Program-made: the position numbers and the translations under genes
The notes under the pieces: model-generated
Database searches by the model: none
What the model saw: only the letters and a program-made list of their open reading frames with translations
What the model was told of the DNA's origin: nothing
Part shown: piece after piece, positions 26,995 through 36,378 of the stretch
Layout: each line of letters opens with the position of its first letter
How positions within the stretch are numbered: the first letter of the stretch is position 1
Assembly: GCA_036556695.1 (NCBI GenBank)
Contig: DATBIY010000049.1
Span: forward strand, 1 to 52,656
From: DASSCW01 sp036556695
GTDB taxonomy: Bacteria; Chloroflexota; Limnocylindria; QHBO01
Direction: 5' to 3'
DNA length: 52,656 bases

Positions 26995-28619
26995 CAGGGG
27001 GTCAGCGTGGTGATCCCCGCGTCCTCGCCCTGGCGCGGTGGGCCAAGCGCCTCCTCGGTGAAAAAGGCACGTGCGTTCCAGATCATCCACCCCAGCGCGT
27101 CGTTGTCGCGCAGCGCGCGCATCTCGTCGCGGATGTCCGCCGCCGTGTAGGCCCGGAACTCTCCGTAGCCGAAGTCCTGGATCCAGGGGCGGATACGCAT
27201 CGGCAGCCCCTCTGCCTGCCGGTTCATGATCTCCAGCGTCTCGTCGATCACCTCGTAGGGGTGCTCGTTGGGCACGGCGAAGCCGAAGGTGAACGGGCCG
27301 TAGTGGCTGGGGTAAACCATCGGGCTGAAGTAGTCGACGTACGGCATGATCACTTCCGGGCGCTGGCCGATGCCCTGGTCATCGGGCGCGATGAAGCTGA
27401 TGGGGAAGACATCGGCGCTGAGGAAGGCGCGCGTGGTGGCCAGCCGTTCGCTGACCACGCGGAAGAGGCGGCGAACGGTGGGCAGCCGGAACGACTGCGT
27501 GTTCGGCAGGTTGGTATCGGCCACCGCGTAGTCGCCGTCGCTGAAGAAGCGCACGTAGTCGAGCTGGACCTCGTCGAAGCCCTTTGCGGCCAGGTCGCCG
27601 GCGATGGCCGCGATGTACTCGGCCACGCCGGGGTTGTACGGGTCGAGCCAGATGCCGCCACCGAAATCCTTCCACGGCTGGCCGGTGGCCGCGTTCTTGA
27701 CAGCCAGCTCCGGGCGTGAGGCGCCGACGGTGTTGTCCTTCATGACCACCATCCGCGCGATGGTGTAGATGCCGCGCTCCTTGAGGGCCGGGAGCAGCTC
27801 CGCCAGGTCGAAGATCGGATGCTGGTCGGCACCGGACTCCTTCGCCTCGGGCAGGTCGGTGGTGTAGTACAGCCAGCCGCCCGTCTCCTTGACGTCGATC
27901 ACCATGGCGTTCGCTTCGGTGCGGTCGATGATCCGCAGCAGCTCGTCCAGCCGGCCGGCGCCCTCGAAGACCGCCCCGGGCGCGTACAGGGCGCGCGCCT
28001 CGAAGGGCTCCAGGCTCACGTCTGCGGTCGCCTGGCCGCTGACGGCCATCTCCGCCAGGCGGTAGCCGGCGCGCTTGAAGATGAGCGTGGCGCTCTCCGG
28101 GACGCCCGGCAGCTCGTAGTGGCCGCGGCGGTCGGACCGCACCCATGCCTGCTGACCGTCGACGAAGACGCGGACGCCATCGACCGGCCGCCCGCCGGCG
28201 TCGGTGATCTGGCCGCTCACCACGTTGGCGCGCAGCTCCAGTGCCACGTCGCCCTCACCGGGCACCGTGCTGGAGGCCGGGTCGTGGCCGGGTGCCTGCA
28301 CGGACACCTCGCTGCCGATGGCGGCGTTGATGAGAGCCCGGCCGTCGCCGCCGGTGGTCGCCGACTCCGACCCGACGGTCACCGTCGCGCCGACCAGCGG
28401 CGCTCCGCTCCCCTGCTCGGTCACGACCACGGCCAACTGGCGGGTGGGGCCCGGCGTCGGGGCGCCCGAGCTGGGCACGGGCGGCAGCGGCGGGTTGCCG
28501 CAGGCGGTGAGAAGGATGGAAGCAGCGACGAAGGCTGCGATACGTCGGATGGCGGCGCGGGACAGGGTTCGGCTCCTCGGGATGCTGCGGCGGCTGATGT
28601 GCATTGGATGATGCCCCAT
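26994..28619 (-). CDS. Lipoprotein with DUF4015 putative glycoside hydrolase domain
   Basis: It has 541 residues. The N-terminal basic region and hydrophobic stretch end in the lipobox LLTAC, so the mature protein is probably lipid-anchored outside the membrane. Two carboxypeptidase-regulatory-like beta domains lie around 45-200 (QGSGAPLVGATVTVG, and a ...GRPVDGVRVFVDG repeat). A TIM-barrel-like DUF4015 domain fills the rest, with VIDVKE, DEVQLDYVRF and DYFSPMVYPSHYG. Acidic residues in LDYVRF and the DVKE strand are plausible catalytic residues. The substrate is unknown. ATG 28604 is an alternative start. The gene follows rpe by 5 bases. Confidence 0.82.
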   Translation of the reverse strand: MGHHPMHISRRSIPRSRTLSRAAIRRIAAFVAASILLTACGNPPLPPVPSSGAPTPGPTRQLAVVVTEQGSGAPLVGATVTVGSESATTGGDGRALINAAIGSEVSVQAPGHDPASSTVPGEGDVALELRANVVSGQITDAGGRPVDGVRVFVDGQQAWVRSDRRGHYELPGVPESATLIFKRAGYRLAEMAVSGQATADVSLEPFEARALYAPGAVFEGAGRLDELLRIIDRTEANAMVIDVKETGGWLYYTTDLPEAKESGADQHPIFDLAELLPALKERGIYTIARMVVMKDNTVGASRPELAVKNAATGQPWKDFGGGIWLDPYNPGVAEYIAAIAGDLAAKGFDEVQLDYVRFFSDGDYAVADTNLPNTQSFRLPTVRRLFRVVSERLATTRAFLSADVFPISFIAPDDQGIGQRPEVIMPYVDYFSPMVYPSHYGPFTFGFAVPNEHPYEVIDETLEIMNRQAEGLPMRIRPWIQDFGYGEFRAYTAADIRDEMRALRDNDALGWMIWNARAFFTEEALGPPRQGEDAGITTLTP

Positions 28620-28624
28620 CCGGC

Positions 28625-29332
28625 TCAGCTCGCGGCGGACTCCGCCGACGCTGCGCCGGCGGTCGCCGCGGCGCGCAGCTGGTCCACCACCTGTCGGAGG
28701 TCGCCGTCGTTCCCATAGAGCGCCTTGCCGGTGACCAGCACGTCGCCGCCGGCGGCATACGCCCGGCCGATGGTGGCGGCGCTCACTCCCCCATCCACGC
28801 CGATGGGCAGGTCCAGGCCGCGTCGCTCCGCCTCGGCGCGCAGCTGCCGCAGCTTGGGCAGCACCTCGGTCATGAACGGCTGGCCACCCCAGCCGGGATT
28901 GACAGTCATGACCAGCAGCATGCCGATGCGATCGAGGAACGGCAGCGCCGCCTCCGCCGGGGTCTCGGGGTTGATCGCCAGCCCGCCGGTGCGCCCAGCC
29001 GCGCGGATCTCGGCCAGCACCGCGTCCGGATCGTCATCGGCCTCCAAGTGAAAGATGACCACGTCGCTGCCGGCGTCGGCGAAGGCCCGGACGTAGGCAA
29101 GCGGCTGGCTGATCATCAGGTGGCTGTGGTACGGCAGGGCGGCATGCGGACGAAGCGCTTCGACCACCAGCGGCCCCATGGTGATGTTGTCCACGAAGTG
29201 GCCGTCCATCACGTCCAGATGCACCGAGTCGACGCCGCCATCCACCGCGCGACGGACCTCCGCGCCCAGCTGGCTGAAGTCGGCGTTGAGGATGCTGGCA
29301 CTGATGTGCGGCGGGCGGGTCGTGGCCATCAT
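28625..29332 (-). CDS. rpe: Ribulose-phosphate 3-epimerase
   Basis: Interconverts ribulose 5-phosphate and xylulose 5-phosphate in the pentose phosphate pathway. It has 235 residues of TIM-barrel type, with ISASILNADFSQLG at the start, HLDVMDGHFVDNITMG, HLMISQP, and VNPGWGGQPF, plus the late DGGVSAATI phosphate-binding strand. Metal-binding His and Asp residues are present in these motifs. The ATG overlaps the rlmN stop as ATGA. Confidence 0.97.
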   Translation of the reverse strand: MMATTRPPHISASILNADFSQLGAEVRRAVDGGVDSVHLDVMDGHFVDNITMGPLVVEALRPHAALPYHSHLMISQPLAYVRAFADAGSDVVIFHLEADDDPDAVLAEIRAAGRTGGLAINPETPAEAALPFLDRIGMLLVMTVNPGWGGQPFMTEVLPKLRQLRAEAERRGLDLPIGVDGGVSAATIGRAYAAGGDVLVTGKALYGNDGDLRQVVDQLRAAATAGAASAESAAS

Positions 29333-30471
29333 GAAGCGACCATCGCGGTCGCGGTCGGCAGCTCGCGGCCGGCGAGCTGGGCGTGCAGCTGCCCGCAGGC
29401 GGCCTCGATCTCGCGTCCCCGGGTGTCGCGCACGGTGACCGCCACGCCGGAAGCACGCAGCAGCTCGGCAAAGGCGGCCACGCGAGCCGGCGGCATGCCG
29501 CTCCAGCGCGACCCGGGCGTCGGGTTGAGTGGAATGAGGTTCACGTGGCTCCGCCAGCCGCGCGCCACGTCAGCCAGCCGCTCGGCCAGCGGCAGGGTGT
29601 CGTTCAGGCCGTCGATCATCACGTACTCGAGGCTCACGCGGCGGCCAGTGCGCTCGGCGAAGCGCTGGCCGGCGGCCACGACCGCCCCAACCGGCCATTT
29701 GCGATTGATCGGGACCAGCTCGTCGCGCAGTCCGTCGTCGGCAGCGTGCAGGCTGATCGCGAGGTTCACCTGCGGCAGCTCGCGGACCATGCGGTCCATG
29801 TTGGGCACCACGCCCGAGGTGCTGACGGTGATGTGCCGGGCGCCGATCCCCAGGCGCTCGGGATCGTTGAGCAGCCGCACCGCTTCGAACACCCGATCCG
29901 TGTTGTTGAGCGGCTCCCCCATGCCCATGAACACGATGTTGTAGTGCCCCGTCCGCGCGCCGGGCCGCCAGTCGGCGCCCAGCGCCAGCCACGGCGCGCG
30001 ATGCCAGTGCAGCACCTGGTCGACGATCTCGCCCGGCGTCAGCTGCCGTGCGAAGCCTGCCTGCCCGGTGGCGCAGAACGGGCAGCCGACCGCGCAGCCC
30101 GCCTGGCTGGAGATGCAGATGGTGGTGCGGTCCGGACGGCCGCCGCGTCCCGGGTAGCGCATCAGGACGGACTCGACCCGCTGGCCGTCGTGCAGCTGGT
30201 GCACGGCCTTGGCGGTCAGCCCACCATCGGCCTCCAGCACGTGGGATCGGTCAATGCTCGAGAAGCGAAAGGCATTTGCCAGGTCCGTCCGCAGGCGCGC
30301 GGGCAGGTCGCTCAGGTCCGCGAAGCCACCGACCTCAGGCCGATGAATGCCGCCCAGCAGCTGGCTGGCCCGATACGCGGGCTCGCCGCGGGCGGTGAGC
30401 CACGCGGCGAGCGTCGAGTGCGATGCCTCGCTGATGGCCGGCCGAGGGCCGGCGAGCGGCAGATCAGTCAC
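29329..30471 (-). CDS. rlmN: Dual-specificity RNA methyltransferase RlmN
   Basis: Radical SAM enzyme methylating C2 of A2503 in 23S rRNA and A37 in some tRNAs. It has 380 residues. The CxxxCxxC cluster is at C126, C130 and C133 (GCAVGCPFCATGQ). GMGEPLNN and SLHAADDGLRDELVPINRKW are conserved, and the C-terminal methyl-carrying cysteine lies in EAACGQL. The GTG start overlaps the zinc peptidase end by eight bases. Confidence 0.97.
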   Translation of the reverse strand: MTDLPLAGPRPAISEASHSTLAAWLTARGEPAYRASQLLGGIHRPEVGGFADLSDLPARLRTDLANAFRFSSIDRSHVLEADGGLTAKAVHQLHDGQRVESVLMRYPGRGGRPDRTTICISSQAGCAVGCPFCATGQAGFARQLTPGEIVDQVLHWHRAPWLALGADWRPGARTGHYNIVFMGMGEPLNNTDRVFEAVRLLNDPERLGIGARHITVSTSGVVPNMDRMVRELPQVNLAISLHAADDGLRDELVPINRKWPVGAVVAAGQRFAERTGRRVSLEYVMIDGLNDTLPLAERLADVARGWRSHVNLIPLNPTPGSRWSGMPPARVAAFAELLRASGVAVTVRDTRGREIEAACGQLHAQLAGRELPTATAMVAS

Positions 30472-31207
30472 GCCGCCCCATGATGAGCATCAGGTAGTAC
30501 AGGAACGTGATCAGCGCGGTCAGTGCGGCAGCGACGTAGGTCCAGGCCGCGGCCTTCAGGACGTCGCGCGCCCCAACCTGGCGCTCGCCGACCATGCCCA
30601 GGCTGGACACGAAGGCCAGTGCCTTGCCGGATGCGCCGATCTCGACCGGCAGCGTCACGAAGGTGAACACCACCGCTGCGCCGAAGGCCACCAGGCCGAT
30701 GACCGCCAGCCCGAAGGCGTTGAAGATCAACCCCGCGATGATCAGCCACGGCGCCACGCCGGAGCCAAACTGCGCCGCCGGCACGATGGTAGAGCGCACC
30801 GCCATCCACGGGTCGCGCTCGCGATCCTGCAGGGCGTGTCCCACTTCGTGGGCGATGACCGCCGCCGCGGCCACCGAAAGCTCGCCGGCGGCTGCCGGAA
30901 CGCCCAGCATCTGGCCATGTGGGTCGAAATTGCCCAGCTGCGGCTGCCCGGCCACGGTGCTGCTCACGCGCAGCACCTTGCCGCGCGGGTCGTAGTGGTC
31001 GGTCAGCTGCCCTTCGACCGGCTCAATCTTGACGTCCTGCAGGCCCTGCCGGTCGAGGAGCTGCCGCGCGAAGTCGAATGCTGAGAGACGAATGCCAGAG
31101 TCGACCTTCGACCACTTGGCGTAGGTCGAGCGTACGCGCCACGCGGCCCAGCCGGTGATCGCGATGCTCGGCAGCATCACCAGCAGCACGTACGTCCAAA
31201 TTCCCAT
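30464..31207 (-). CDS. YugP-like membrane zinc metallopeptidase
   Basis: It has 247 residues of the Zn-peptidase-2 (YugP) family, of unknown physiological substrate. An N-terminal transmembrane segment is followed by a domain with HYDP and the HEVGH zinc site at 120-124 (AHEVGHALQDRE), then three further hydrophobic segments. The start is ATG 31207 with an ideal AAGGAGGT at 31226-31219. It is first gene of the operon rlmN-rpe-lipoprotein-dtd. Confidence 0.9.
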   Translation of the reverse strand: MGIWTYVLLVMLPSIAITGWAAWRVRSTYAKWSKVDSGIRLSAFDFARQLLDRQGLQDVKIEPVEGQLTDHYDPRGKVLRVSSTVAGQPQLGNFDPHGQMLGVPAAAGELSVAAAAVIAHEVGHALQDRERDPWMAVRSTIVPAAQFGSGVAPWLIIAGLIFNAFGLAVIGLVAFGAAVVFTFVTLPVEIGASGKALAFVSSLGMVGERQVGARDVLKAAAWTYVAAALTALITFLYYLMLIMGRRD

Positions 31208-31238
31208 CTGTATCTGCTACCTCCTTGGGAGCACGGCG

Positions 31239-31244
31239 AGTATA
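31239..31244 (-). promoter_or_regulatory. -10 element of zinc peptidase-rlmN operon
   Basis: Minus strand TATACT at 31244-31239, 13 bases before the AAGGAGGT ribosome site. No clear -35 is seen. It lies in the 153-base divergent gap to the BON-domain gene; no convincing plus-strand promoter was seen in that gap. Confidence 0.5.
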
Positions 31245-31360
31245 TCCGAGCCCTCATGAAGGTCCGGTTCGGGATTCATGAAGACGCCATATCCGAGCGC
31301 ATCGCGGCACGAGTCCTGCGGGAGCGTCTGCAGACGATCAATCTGCGAAGGTGGGGACCG

Positions 31361-31819
31361 ATGTCAAAGCTCCTGCTGGCCGCCCTGGCCGCGTCATTGG
31401 GCGCGGTGGCGGCACTTCTCTTCGACCCGGCGCGCGGGCGTGCGCGCCGCGCACGGCTGCTCGACCAGTCGGCCGCCACGGTGCGCCGTGGCCTGCGCGA
31501 CTCGACGCGCAGCATGCGATTCGCCGGCTCGACCCTGACCGGACGGTTCGCCGCCCTGCGGGGAGGCCATCCGGCCACCGGGATCGATAACGACGCGACG
31601 CTAAAGGAGCGCGTCGAGAGCGAGCTGCTCGGCGACCCGAACGTGCCGAAGGGCGCGCTGAACATCAACGCCGAGCAGGGCATCGTGGTGCTGCGCGGCG
31701 AGGTCCCGGACGAGGACATGCGCGCCGACCTCGAGCGCCGCGCCGGCCAGATTCGCGGCGTGTGGTACGTCGAGAACCTGCTGCACCTGCCCGGCGAGCC
31801 GGCGCTGACCCAGCGCTAG
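31361..31819 (+). CDS. BON-domain membrane-anchored protein
   Basis: It has 152 residues from ATG 31361, preceded by a GGTGGGG ribosome site; longer in-frame starts back to 31256 lack one. Residues 3-20 form a hydrophobic segment ending in FDPARGRARRAR, a pattern common in small BON proteins. The C-terminal half (about 80-148) is one BON domain (LKERVESELLGDP ... GIVVLRGEVP ... VENLLHLP). BON domains are thought to bind membrane or phospholipid surfaces; the function here is unknown. It ends 4 bases from the convergent fmt stop. Confidence 0.85.
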   Translation: MSKLLLAALAASLGAVAALLFDPARGRARRARLLDQSAATVRRGLRDSTRSMRFAGSTLTGRFAALRGGHPATGIDNDATLKERVESELLGDPNVPKGALNINAEQGIVVLRGEVPDEDMRADLERRAGQIRGVWYVENLLHLPGEPALTQR

Positions 31820-31823
31820 GCGG

Positions 31824-32786
31824 CTACGGGCGGTCGCCGCTCTCCGGGGCGCCGCCCGCGCCGAGCAACACGTGTTCGCGCGCCAGTCCCCGACGCCAGG
31901 CGTCGGCCGGCATGGCGGGGCGGCTCTCCGGCTGCACGATCTCCAGCGCCAGCGCCCCTTCGCCACACGCCACCTGCGGCCAATCACCCGGCAGCACGGC
32001 GCCGATCGGCACGCCGTCGACGCCCGCCATCGGGTGCGCCGCCCGGACGTGCAGCCGCCGGCCGTCGATGGTGGTCCACGCCCCGGGCCACGGCTGCAGG
32101 GCCCGCACCTGCCGGTCGATGGCAGCTGCCGGACGGTGCCAGTCGATCCAGCCATCGCGCCGGCGGAAGGGACGGATCAGCGTCGCGGCCCGCTCGTCCT
32201 GCGGCTCGGAGTGGAGCCGGCCGGCAACCCATGCATCCAACTCGCCCGGGACACGCTGGGCGGCGAGGAGCGCCAGGCGCTCTTCCAGCTCCGGCGTGGT
32301 CTCGCGCCCGGTGAGCGGCAGCGACCACTGGGCCACCACAGGACCGGCGTCCAGGTGCTCGCTCATGACCATCAGGCTGACACCGGCCTCTCCGTCGCCG
32401 GCCAGGATGGTCGAGGCCACCGGTGCTGCTCCCCGGTGGCGCGGCAGCAGTGACGGGTGGACGTTGAGCGCCGGACGCGGGAAGGCGTCGAGCAGGTCCG
32501 GCGGCACCAACTGGCCGTAGGCCACCAGCAGCAGGCCCTCCGGCGCGAACTCGTGCAGCAGCTGCCGGCCCTCAACGGAGCGCAGGCGGCGCGGCGCCTC
32601 CACGGGCAGGTCGTGTTCACGCGCCCAGGCGGCCACTGCCGACGGGCGGGAGCGCAGGCCGCGGCCCGCCGGCCGGTCCGGCTGGCTGATGACCAGCAGC
32701 TCGTCGGCCGCATCGGCCAAACGCTCGAGGAGCGGGACACCGAAAGGGCCGGTGCCGAGGAAGGCGATCCGGCCCAGCCCGCTCAT
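31824..32786 (-). CDS. fmt: Methionyl-tRNA formyltransferase
   Basis: Formylates initiator Met-tRNA using 10-formyltetrahydrofolate. It has 320 residues. The N-terminal Rossmann domain has IAFLGTGPFGVPLL. The active site block is ALNVHPSLLPRHRGAAPV, with Asn and His as catalytic residues, and the catalytic Asp lies in LDAGPVVAQ. The C-terminal OB domain begins near LQPWPGAWTTIDG. It follows def, the enzyme that later removes the formyl group, by 17 bases. Confidence 0.97.
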   Translation of the reverse strand: MSGLGRIAFLGTGPFGVPLLERLADAADELLVISQPDRPAGRGLRSRPSAVAAWAREHDLPVEAPRRLRSVEGRQLLHEFAPEGLLLVAYGQLVPPDLLDAFPRPALNVHPSLLPRHRGAAPVASTILAGDGEAGVSLMVMSEHLDAGPVVAQWSLPLTGRETTPELEERLALLAAQRVPGELDAWVAGRLHSEPQDERAATLIRPFRRRDGWIDWHRPAAAIDRQVRALQPWPGAWTTIDGRRLHVRAAHPMAGVDGVPIGAVLPGDWPQVACGEGALALEIVQPESRPAMPADAWRRGLAREHVLLGAGGAPESGDRP

Positions 32787-32803
32787 CGGCGCATGTCCTG
32801 CAC

Positions 32804-33307
32804 TCAGATGCCCGCGGTTGTCTCTTCCTCGATCTCGGTGTGCTCGCTGACGCGCACCAGCTCCTCCAGCGACTCGAGGTAGTCGATGTACAGGATCCCG
32901 TTCAGGTGGTCGATCTCGTGCTGCAGCGCCCGCGCGAGCAGCTCCTCGCCCTTGAGCCTGAACTCCTTCCCGTGACGGTCCTTCGCCTTGACGGTGACCT
33001 TCGCGTGGCGCTTGACCTCGGCCACGAAGCCGGGGATCGACAGGCAGCCCTCCCAGTCGACGATCTCGCCCGTGGCCTTCACGATCTGCGGGTTGATCAG
33101 CTCGGTGATCTTGTCCTCGAGCTCGATCACCGCGACCTGCAGCGGCACGCCAACCTGGTTGGCGGCAAGGCCGATGCCCGGCGCATCGCGCATCGTCTCG
33201 AGCATGTCGTCCAGCAGCCGATGCAGCGACCTATCGAACTGGGTGACCTTCTTGGCGCGCTCCCGCAGGATCGGGGCTTCGGCCGTCAGGATGCCTCGGA
33301 TGACCAC
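32804..33307 (-). CDS. def: Peptide deformylase
   Basis: Removes the N-formyl group from nascent proteins. It has 167 residues from GTG 33307. All three family motifs are present: GIGLAANQVG, EGCLSIPG and QHEIDHLNG, providing Cys and two His metal ligands. A -10-like TACAAT ends 6 nt before the GTG, so the message may be leaderless. It lies between priA and fmt; priA-def-fmt order is common. The longer open frame through priA is a shadow. Confidence 0.97.
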   Translation of the reverse strand: MVIRGILTAEAPILRERAKKVTQFDRSLHRLLDDMLETMRDAPGIGLAANQVGVPLQVAVIELEDKITELINPQIVKATGEIVDWEGCLSIPGFVAEVKRHAKVTVKAKDRHGKEFRLKGEELLARALQHEIDHLNGILYIDYLESLEELVRVSEHTEIEEETTAGI

Positions 33308-33313
33308 GGCGGC

Positions 33314-33319
33314 ATTGTA
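33314..33319 (-). promoter_or_regulatory. Candidate -10 for a leaderless def mRNA
   Basis: Minus strand TACAAT at 33319-33314, 6 nt before GTG 33307, in the 19-base gap after priA. No clear -35 lies in the end of priA. Confidence 0.45.
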
Positions 33320-33326
33320 CCGATGA

Positions 33327-35690
33327 TCAGAGCAGCGACTCCGGATCCACGTCGATCGCCACCCCCGCCGGAACGCGCTCCAGCGCCTGCATCCGGGTCG
33401 CCTCGTCCTCGGCGCGCATGACCACCTGCAGCCGCCAGCGGCCGGCGCGCCGCGGCACGTACGACGGCAACGGTCCATGCACCTCGACGCCGGGCAGCGA
33501 CACCGCCTGCGCCGCCGCCTGGCCGCGTGTTTCGGCGCGTGTCCGATCCGGGTCCGAGATGAGCAGCCGGGCGAGCACCGTCGCGGGCGGGTAGCCGAGC
33601 AGGCGGCGACGCACCAGCTCCTCGTCGGCGAAGCCGTCGACGTCCAGGCGCGCGGCGGCGCGGATGGCATAGTGGTCGGCGGCGTAGGTCTGGATGAGCA
33701 CGCGGCCCGGCATCGGCCCGCGGCCGGCGCGGCCGGCCACCTGCGCCAGCAGCTGGAAAGTGCGCTCGGCGGCCAGGTAGTCCGGCAGGTTGAGCGTCAC
33801 GTCGGCGGCCATCACCGCGGCCAGCGTCACGCTCGGCAGGTCGAGGCCCTTGGCCGCCAGCTGCGTGCCCACCAGCACGTCAATCCGCCCCTCGCAGAAG
33901 TCGTCGTACACCGCCTCGAAGCCGCGTCGCGCCGCCAGCGCGTCCGAGTCAAGACGGCCGACCCGCAGGAGCGGATACCGCGCTCGCAGCTCCGCCTCCA
34001 CGCGCTGCGTGCCCGCGCCGAAGTAGCGGATGCGCGCGCTGCCGCAGTGCGGGCAGCGCTCCGGGGTCTGCGCCGTCCGGCCGCAGTGGTGGCAGCGCAG
34101 CCGCTCCCCCGCCGAGTGGTACACGAACGGCAGGTCGCAGTCCGGGCAGCGCAGGCTCTCGCCGCAGTCACGGCACAGGACGAACGAGGCAGCGCCGCGT
34201 CGGTTCATCAGCACGATCGCCTGCTCGGTGCCGCGCTGCAGCTCGCCCAGCGCCGCCTGCAGCGGCCGCGAGAAGATCGAACGATTGCCGCCAGCCAGCT
34301 CGTCGCGCATGTCGACCATCTCGACCTCGGGAGCGCTGCCGACCCGGCGCTCGCGGAGCACGGCGCGCTCGATGAGCCCGCCCCGGCTGCGCGCGATGGT
34401 CACCACGTCCGGCGTGGCGGTGCTGTGGACGACCCGGGCGCCGGTGAGCTCCGCTCGGCGGCGCGCGACCCAGCGGGCGTCGTAGCGCGGCGTGCGATCG
34501 GCCTTATAGGCGCCGTCGTGCGCCTCGTCGAGCACGATTAGCTGCAGCCGCGCCAGCGGGGCGAAGGCGGCCGTGCGCGTGCCGACCACCACCTGGACCT
34601 CGCCGCGCAGGATGCGCCACCACTCGTCGTGCCGCTCTCCGGCGGAAAGGCCGCTGTGCAGCACCGCCAGCCCGTCGCCGGCCACGCTGCGCAGGCGATC
34701 GGCCACCTGCGGCACCAATGACAGCTCGGGGACGAGGACCATGGCATCGCCGCCGGCGGCCAGGGTGGCGGTCACTGCCGCCAGGTAGACGTCGGTCTTG
34801 CCGGCAGCGGCCACGCCCTCCAGCAGCAGCTCGCCGCCGGGCGGCAGGGCGAGGATGCGGTCCAGCGCCGCCTGCTGCTCCGTGGCCAGCTCCACGCTCG
34901 CGCCGGCGCCCGGCACGCGATGCGCCAGCGGGTCCCGGTCCACCTCGCGCCAGCCGAGCGTCGCCGCGCCGATGGCCTCCAAACGGCGTGCGGGCGCCAG
35001 CAAAGAGGCCGCCTCCACGCCAAGGCTGGCCGCCACCTCCGGCAGCGTCGCTTCGCCATCCCCCAGGGCCCCCAGGAGCGCCTCCTGCAGCGGCGCCCGG
35101 CGCTTGGGGCCCGGCGCGCCCGGAACGCGGCGCAGGACGCGCACGCGGCGCGCCCCCACGTCCGGCGGCCGCAGCTGCCATGCGGCGCGCACCGCCCCGC
35201 TGCGCCGCAGGCGCTCGAGCCACGCATCACGGCCGCGTCGCGGCGCCAGGCGCATCAACGCCGCATCGGCGACCATGCCGTCGCCGTCACGAAGGTTGGC
35301 CAGTCCGTCGGGCGGCTCGGCGTCATCGGCCAGCTTCCAGCGCCGCTCGAGGCGCGACTCGATTCCCGGCGGCAGCATGGCGGCCAGGGTCGTGCCCACC
35401 GGCGCGCGGTAGTAGGCGGCGATCTGCTCGGCCAAGGCGAGGAGATCGGGCGTCAGCATCGGCTCCGAAACCACCGCCTCGACCGTTCGCAGCTCCTGGC
35501 CCCCGCCCGCTGAATCCGGCGAGCCGGCAAGGAGGTAGCCCAGCGCCAGCCGATGGCCGTACGGCACCAGCAGCAGCGATCCCGGCTCCGGCGTGCCGGC
35601 GAGCGCGGCCGGCAGCAGATAGGTGAAGGTCCGTTCCGGGCGATCCGCTATGGCGTCGACCGCGACGCGCACGGCCCGTGTGGCGTCCAC
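33327..35690 (-). CDS. priA: Primosomal protein N' (replication restart helicase PriA)
   Basis: DNA helicase that reloads the replisome at stalled forks. It has 787 residues from GTG 35690. An N-terminal 3'-DNA-binding domain comes first. The Walker A segment GVAAAGKT stands where GVTGSGKT is usual. The helicase box is DEAHDGAYK. A zinc module with eight cysteines (CRDCGESLRCPDC ... CHHCG ... CPHCG) follows, and GTQRVEAEL and QVAGRAGRG lie in the C-terminal helicase lobe. It follows gmk by 10 bases; frames running into gmk are shadows. Confidence 0.96.
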   Translation of the reverse strand: MDATRAVRVAVDAIADRPERTFTYLLPAALAGTPEPGSLLLVPYGHRLALGYLLAGSPDSAGGGQELRTVEAVVSEPMLTPDLLALAEQIAAYYRAPVGTTLAAMLPPGIESRLERRWKLADDAEPPDGLANLRDGDGMVADAALMRLAPRRGRDAWLERLRRSGAVRAAWQLRPPDVGARRVRVLRRVPGAPGPKRRAPLQEALLGALGDGEATLPEVAASLGVEAASLLAPARRLEAIGAATLGWREVDRDPLAHRVPGAGASVELATEQQAALDRILALPPGGELLLEGVAAAGKTDVYLAAVTATLAAGGDAMVLVPELSLVPQVADRLRSVAGDGLAVLHSGLSAGERHDEWWRILRGEVQVVVGTRTAAFAPLARLQLIVLDEAHDGAYKADRTPRYDARWVARRRAELTGARVVHSTATPDVVTIARSRGGLIERAVLRERRVGSAPEVEMVDMRDELAGGNRSIFSRPLQAALGELQRGTEQAIVLMNRRGAASFVLCRDCGESLRCPDCDLPFVYHSAGERLRCHHCGRTAQTPERCPHCGSARIRYFGAGTQRVEAELRARYPLLRVGRLDSDALAARRGFEAVYDDFCEGRIDVLVGTQLAAKGLDLPSVTLAAVMAADVTLNLPDYLAAERTFQLLAQVAGRAGRGPMPGRVLIQTYAADHYAIRAAARLDVDGFADEELVRRRLLGYPPATVLARLLISDPDRTRAETRGQAAAQAVSLPGVEVHGPLPSYVPRRAGRWRLQVVMRAEDEATRMQALERVPAGVAIDVDPESLL

Positions 35691-35700
35691 GGGCGTGATC

Positions 35701-36378
35701 TCAGACCTTGACCTGGCGCGGCGGCGTGCGGCGGGCTTCGGCCTGGATGATTTCCCAGATACGGTCGGCGGCATCGTCCGGGTGACCGGTCTCGTTGACG
35801 ATGACGTGGTCGTAGTCGCCGCTGGATGCCATCTCGATCTCGGCGTTGCGACGGCGCATGGCCAGCGAGGCCTCGCTCTCCGAGCCCCGCTCGGCCAGCC
35901 GCGCATGCAGGTCCTCCATGGACGGCGGCATGACGAAGATGAGCAGCGCGTCCGGCACCCGCGCACGCACCGAGCGTGCGCCCTGCGGGTCGATGGTCAG
36001 GATCGCGTCGCGGCCTGCCGCCAGGATGCCGCGCACCTGCTCGATGGGCGTGCCGTACCAGTTGTCGTGGACCCGCGCCCACTCCAGCAGCCCGCCGGCA
36101 TCGCGCATCGCCTCGAACTCCTCGACCGACAGGAAGTGGTAGTGGACCTTGTCCGTCTCACCCTCGCGTCGCGGCCTGGTGGTTGCGGTCACGATCGGAA
36201 CCACCTGCGGGCGGCGGCGCGCCAGCTCGGCCACGATCGTCGACTTGCCCACGCCCGATGGTCCCGAGACCACGACCAGCATCGGGTTCGGGAAGGTCAT
36301 GCGCTTGTCGGCCTCAGCCGGCTCCGAGGGCGTCGCCGGCGCCGGCGGCGCGGTGGTCATCGGCTCATCCATCGGCAT
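35701..36378 (-). CDS. gmk: Guanylate kinase
   Basis: Phosphorylates GMP to GDP. It has 225 residues from ATG 36378, with the P-loop GPSGVGKS at 39-46, TTRPRREGE, and YGTP...ILTIDPQGARSV. The first 30 residues are a Pro/Ala/Thr-rich tail beyond the family core. ATG 36372 or 36360 are possible starts that would trim this tail. The gene overlaps the end of the pseudouridine synthase gene. Confidence 0.96.
   Translation of the reverse strand: MPMDEPMTTAPPAPATPSEPAEADKRMTFPNPMLVVVSGPSGVGKSTIVAELARRRPQVVPIVTATTRPRREGETDKVHYHFLSVEEFEAMRDAGGLLEWARVHDNWYGTPIEQVRGILAAGRDAILTIDPQGARSVRARVPDALLIFVMPPSMEDLHARLAERGSESEASLAMRRRNAEIEMASSGDYDHVIVNETGHPDDAADRIWEIIQAEARRTPPRQVKV

Noticed and set aside
31256..31360. 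Longer N-terminus for the BON-domain protein
   Set aside because: No ribosome site and no recognisable sequence before ATG 31361, which has one and starts a typical membrane anchor.
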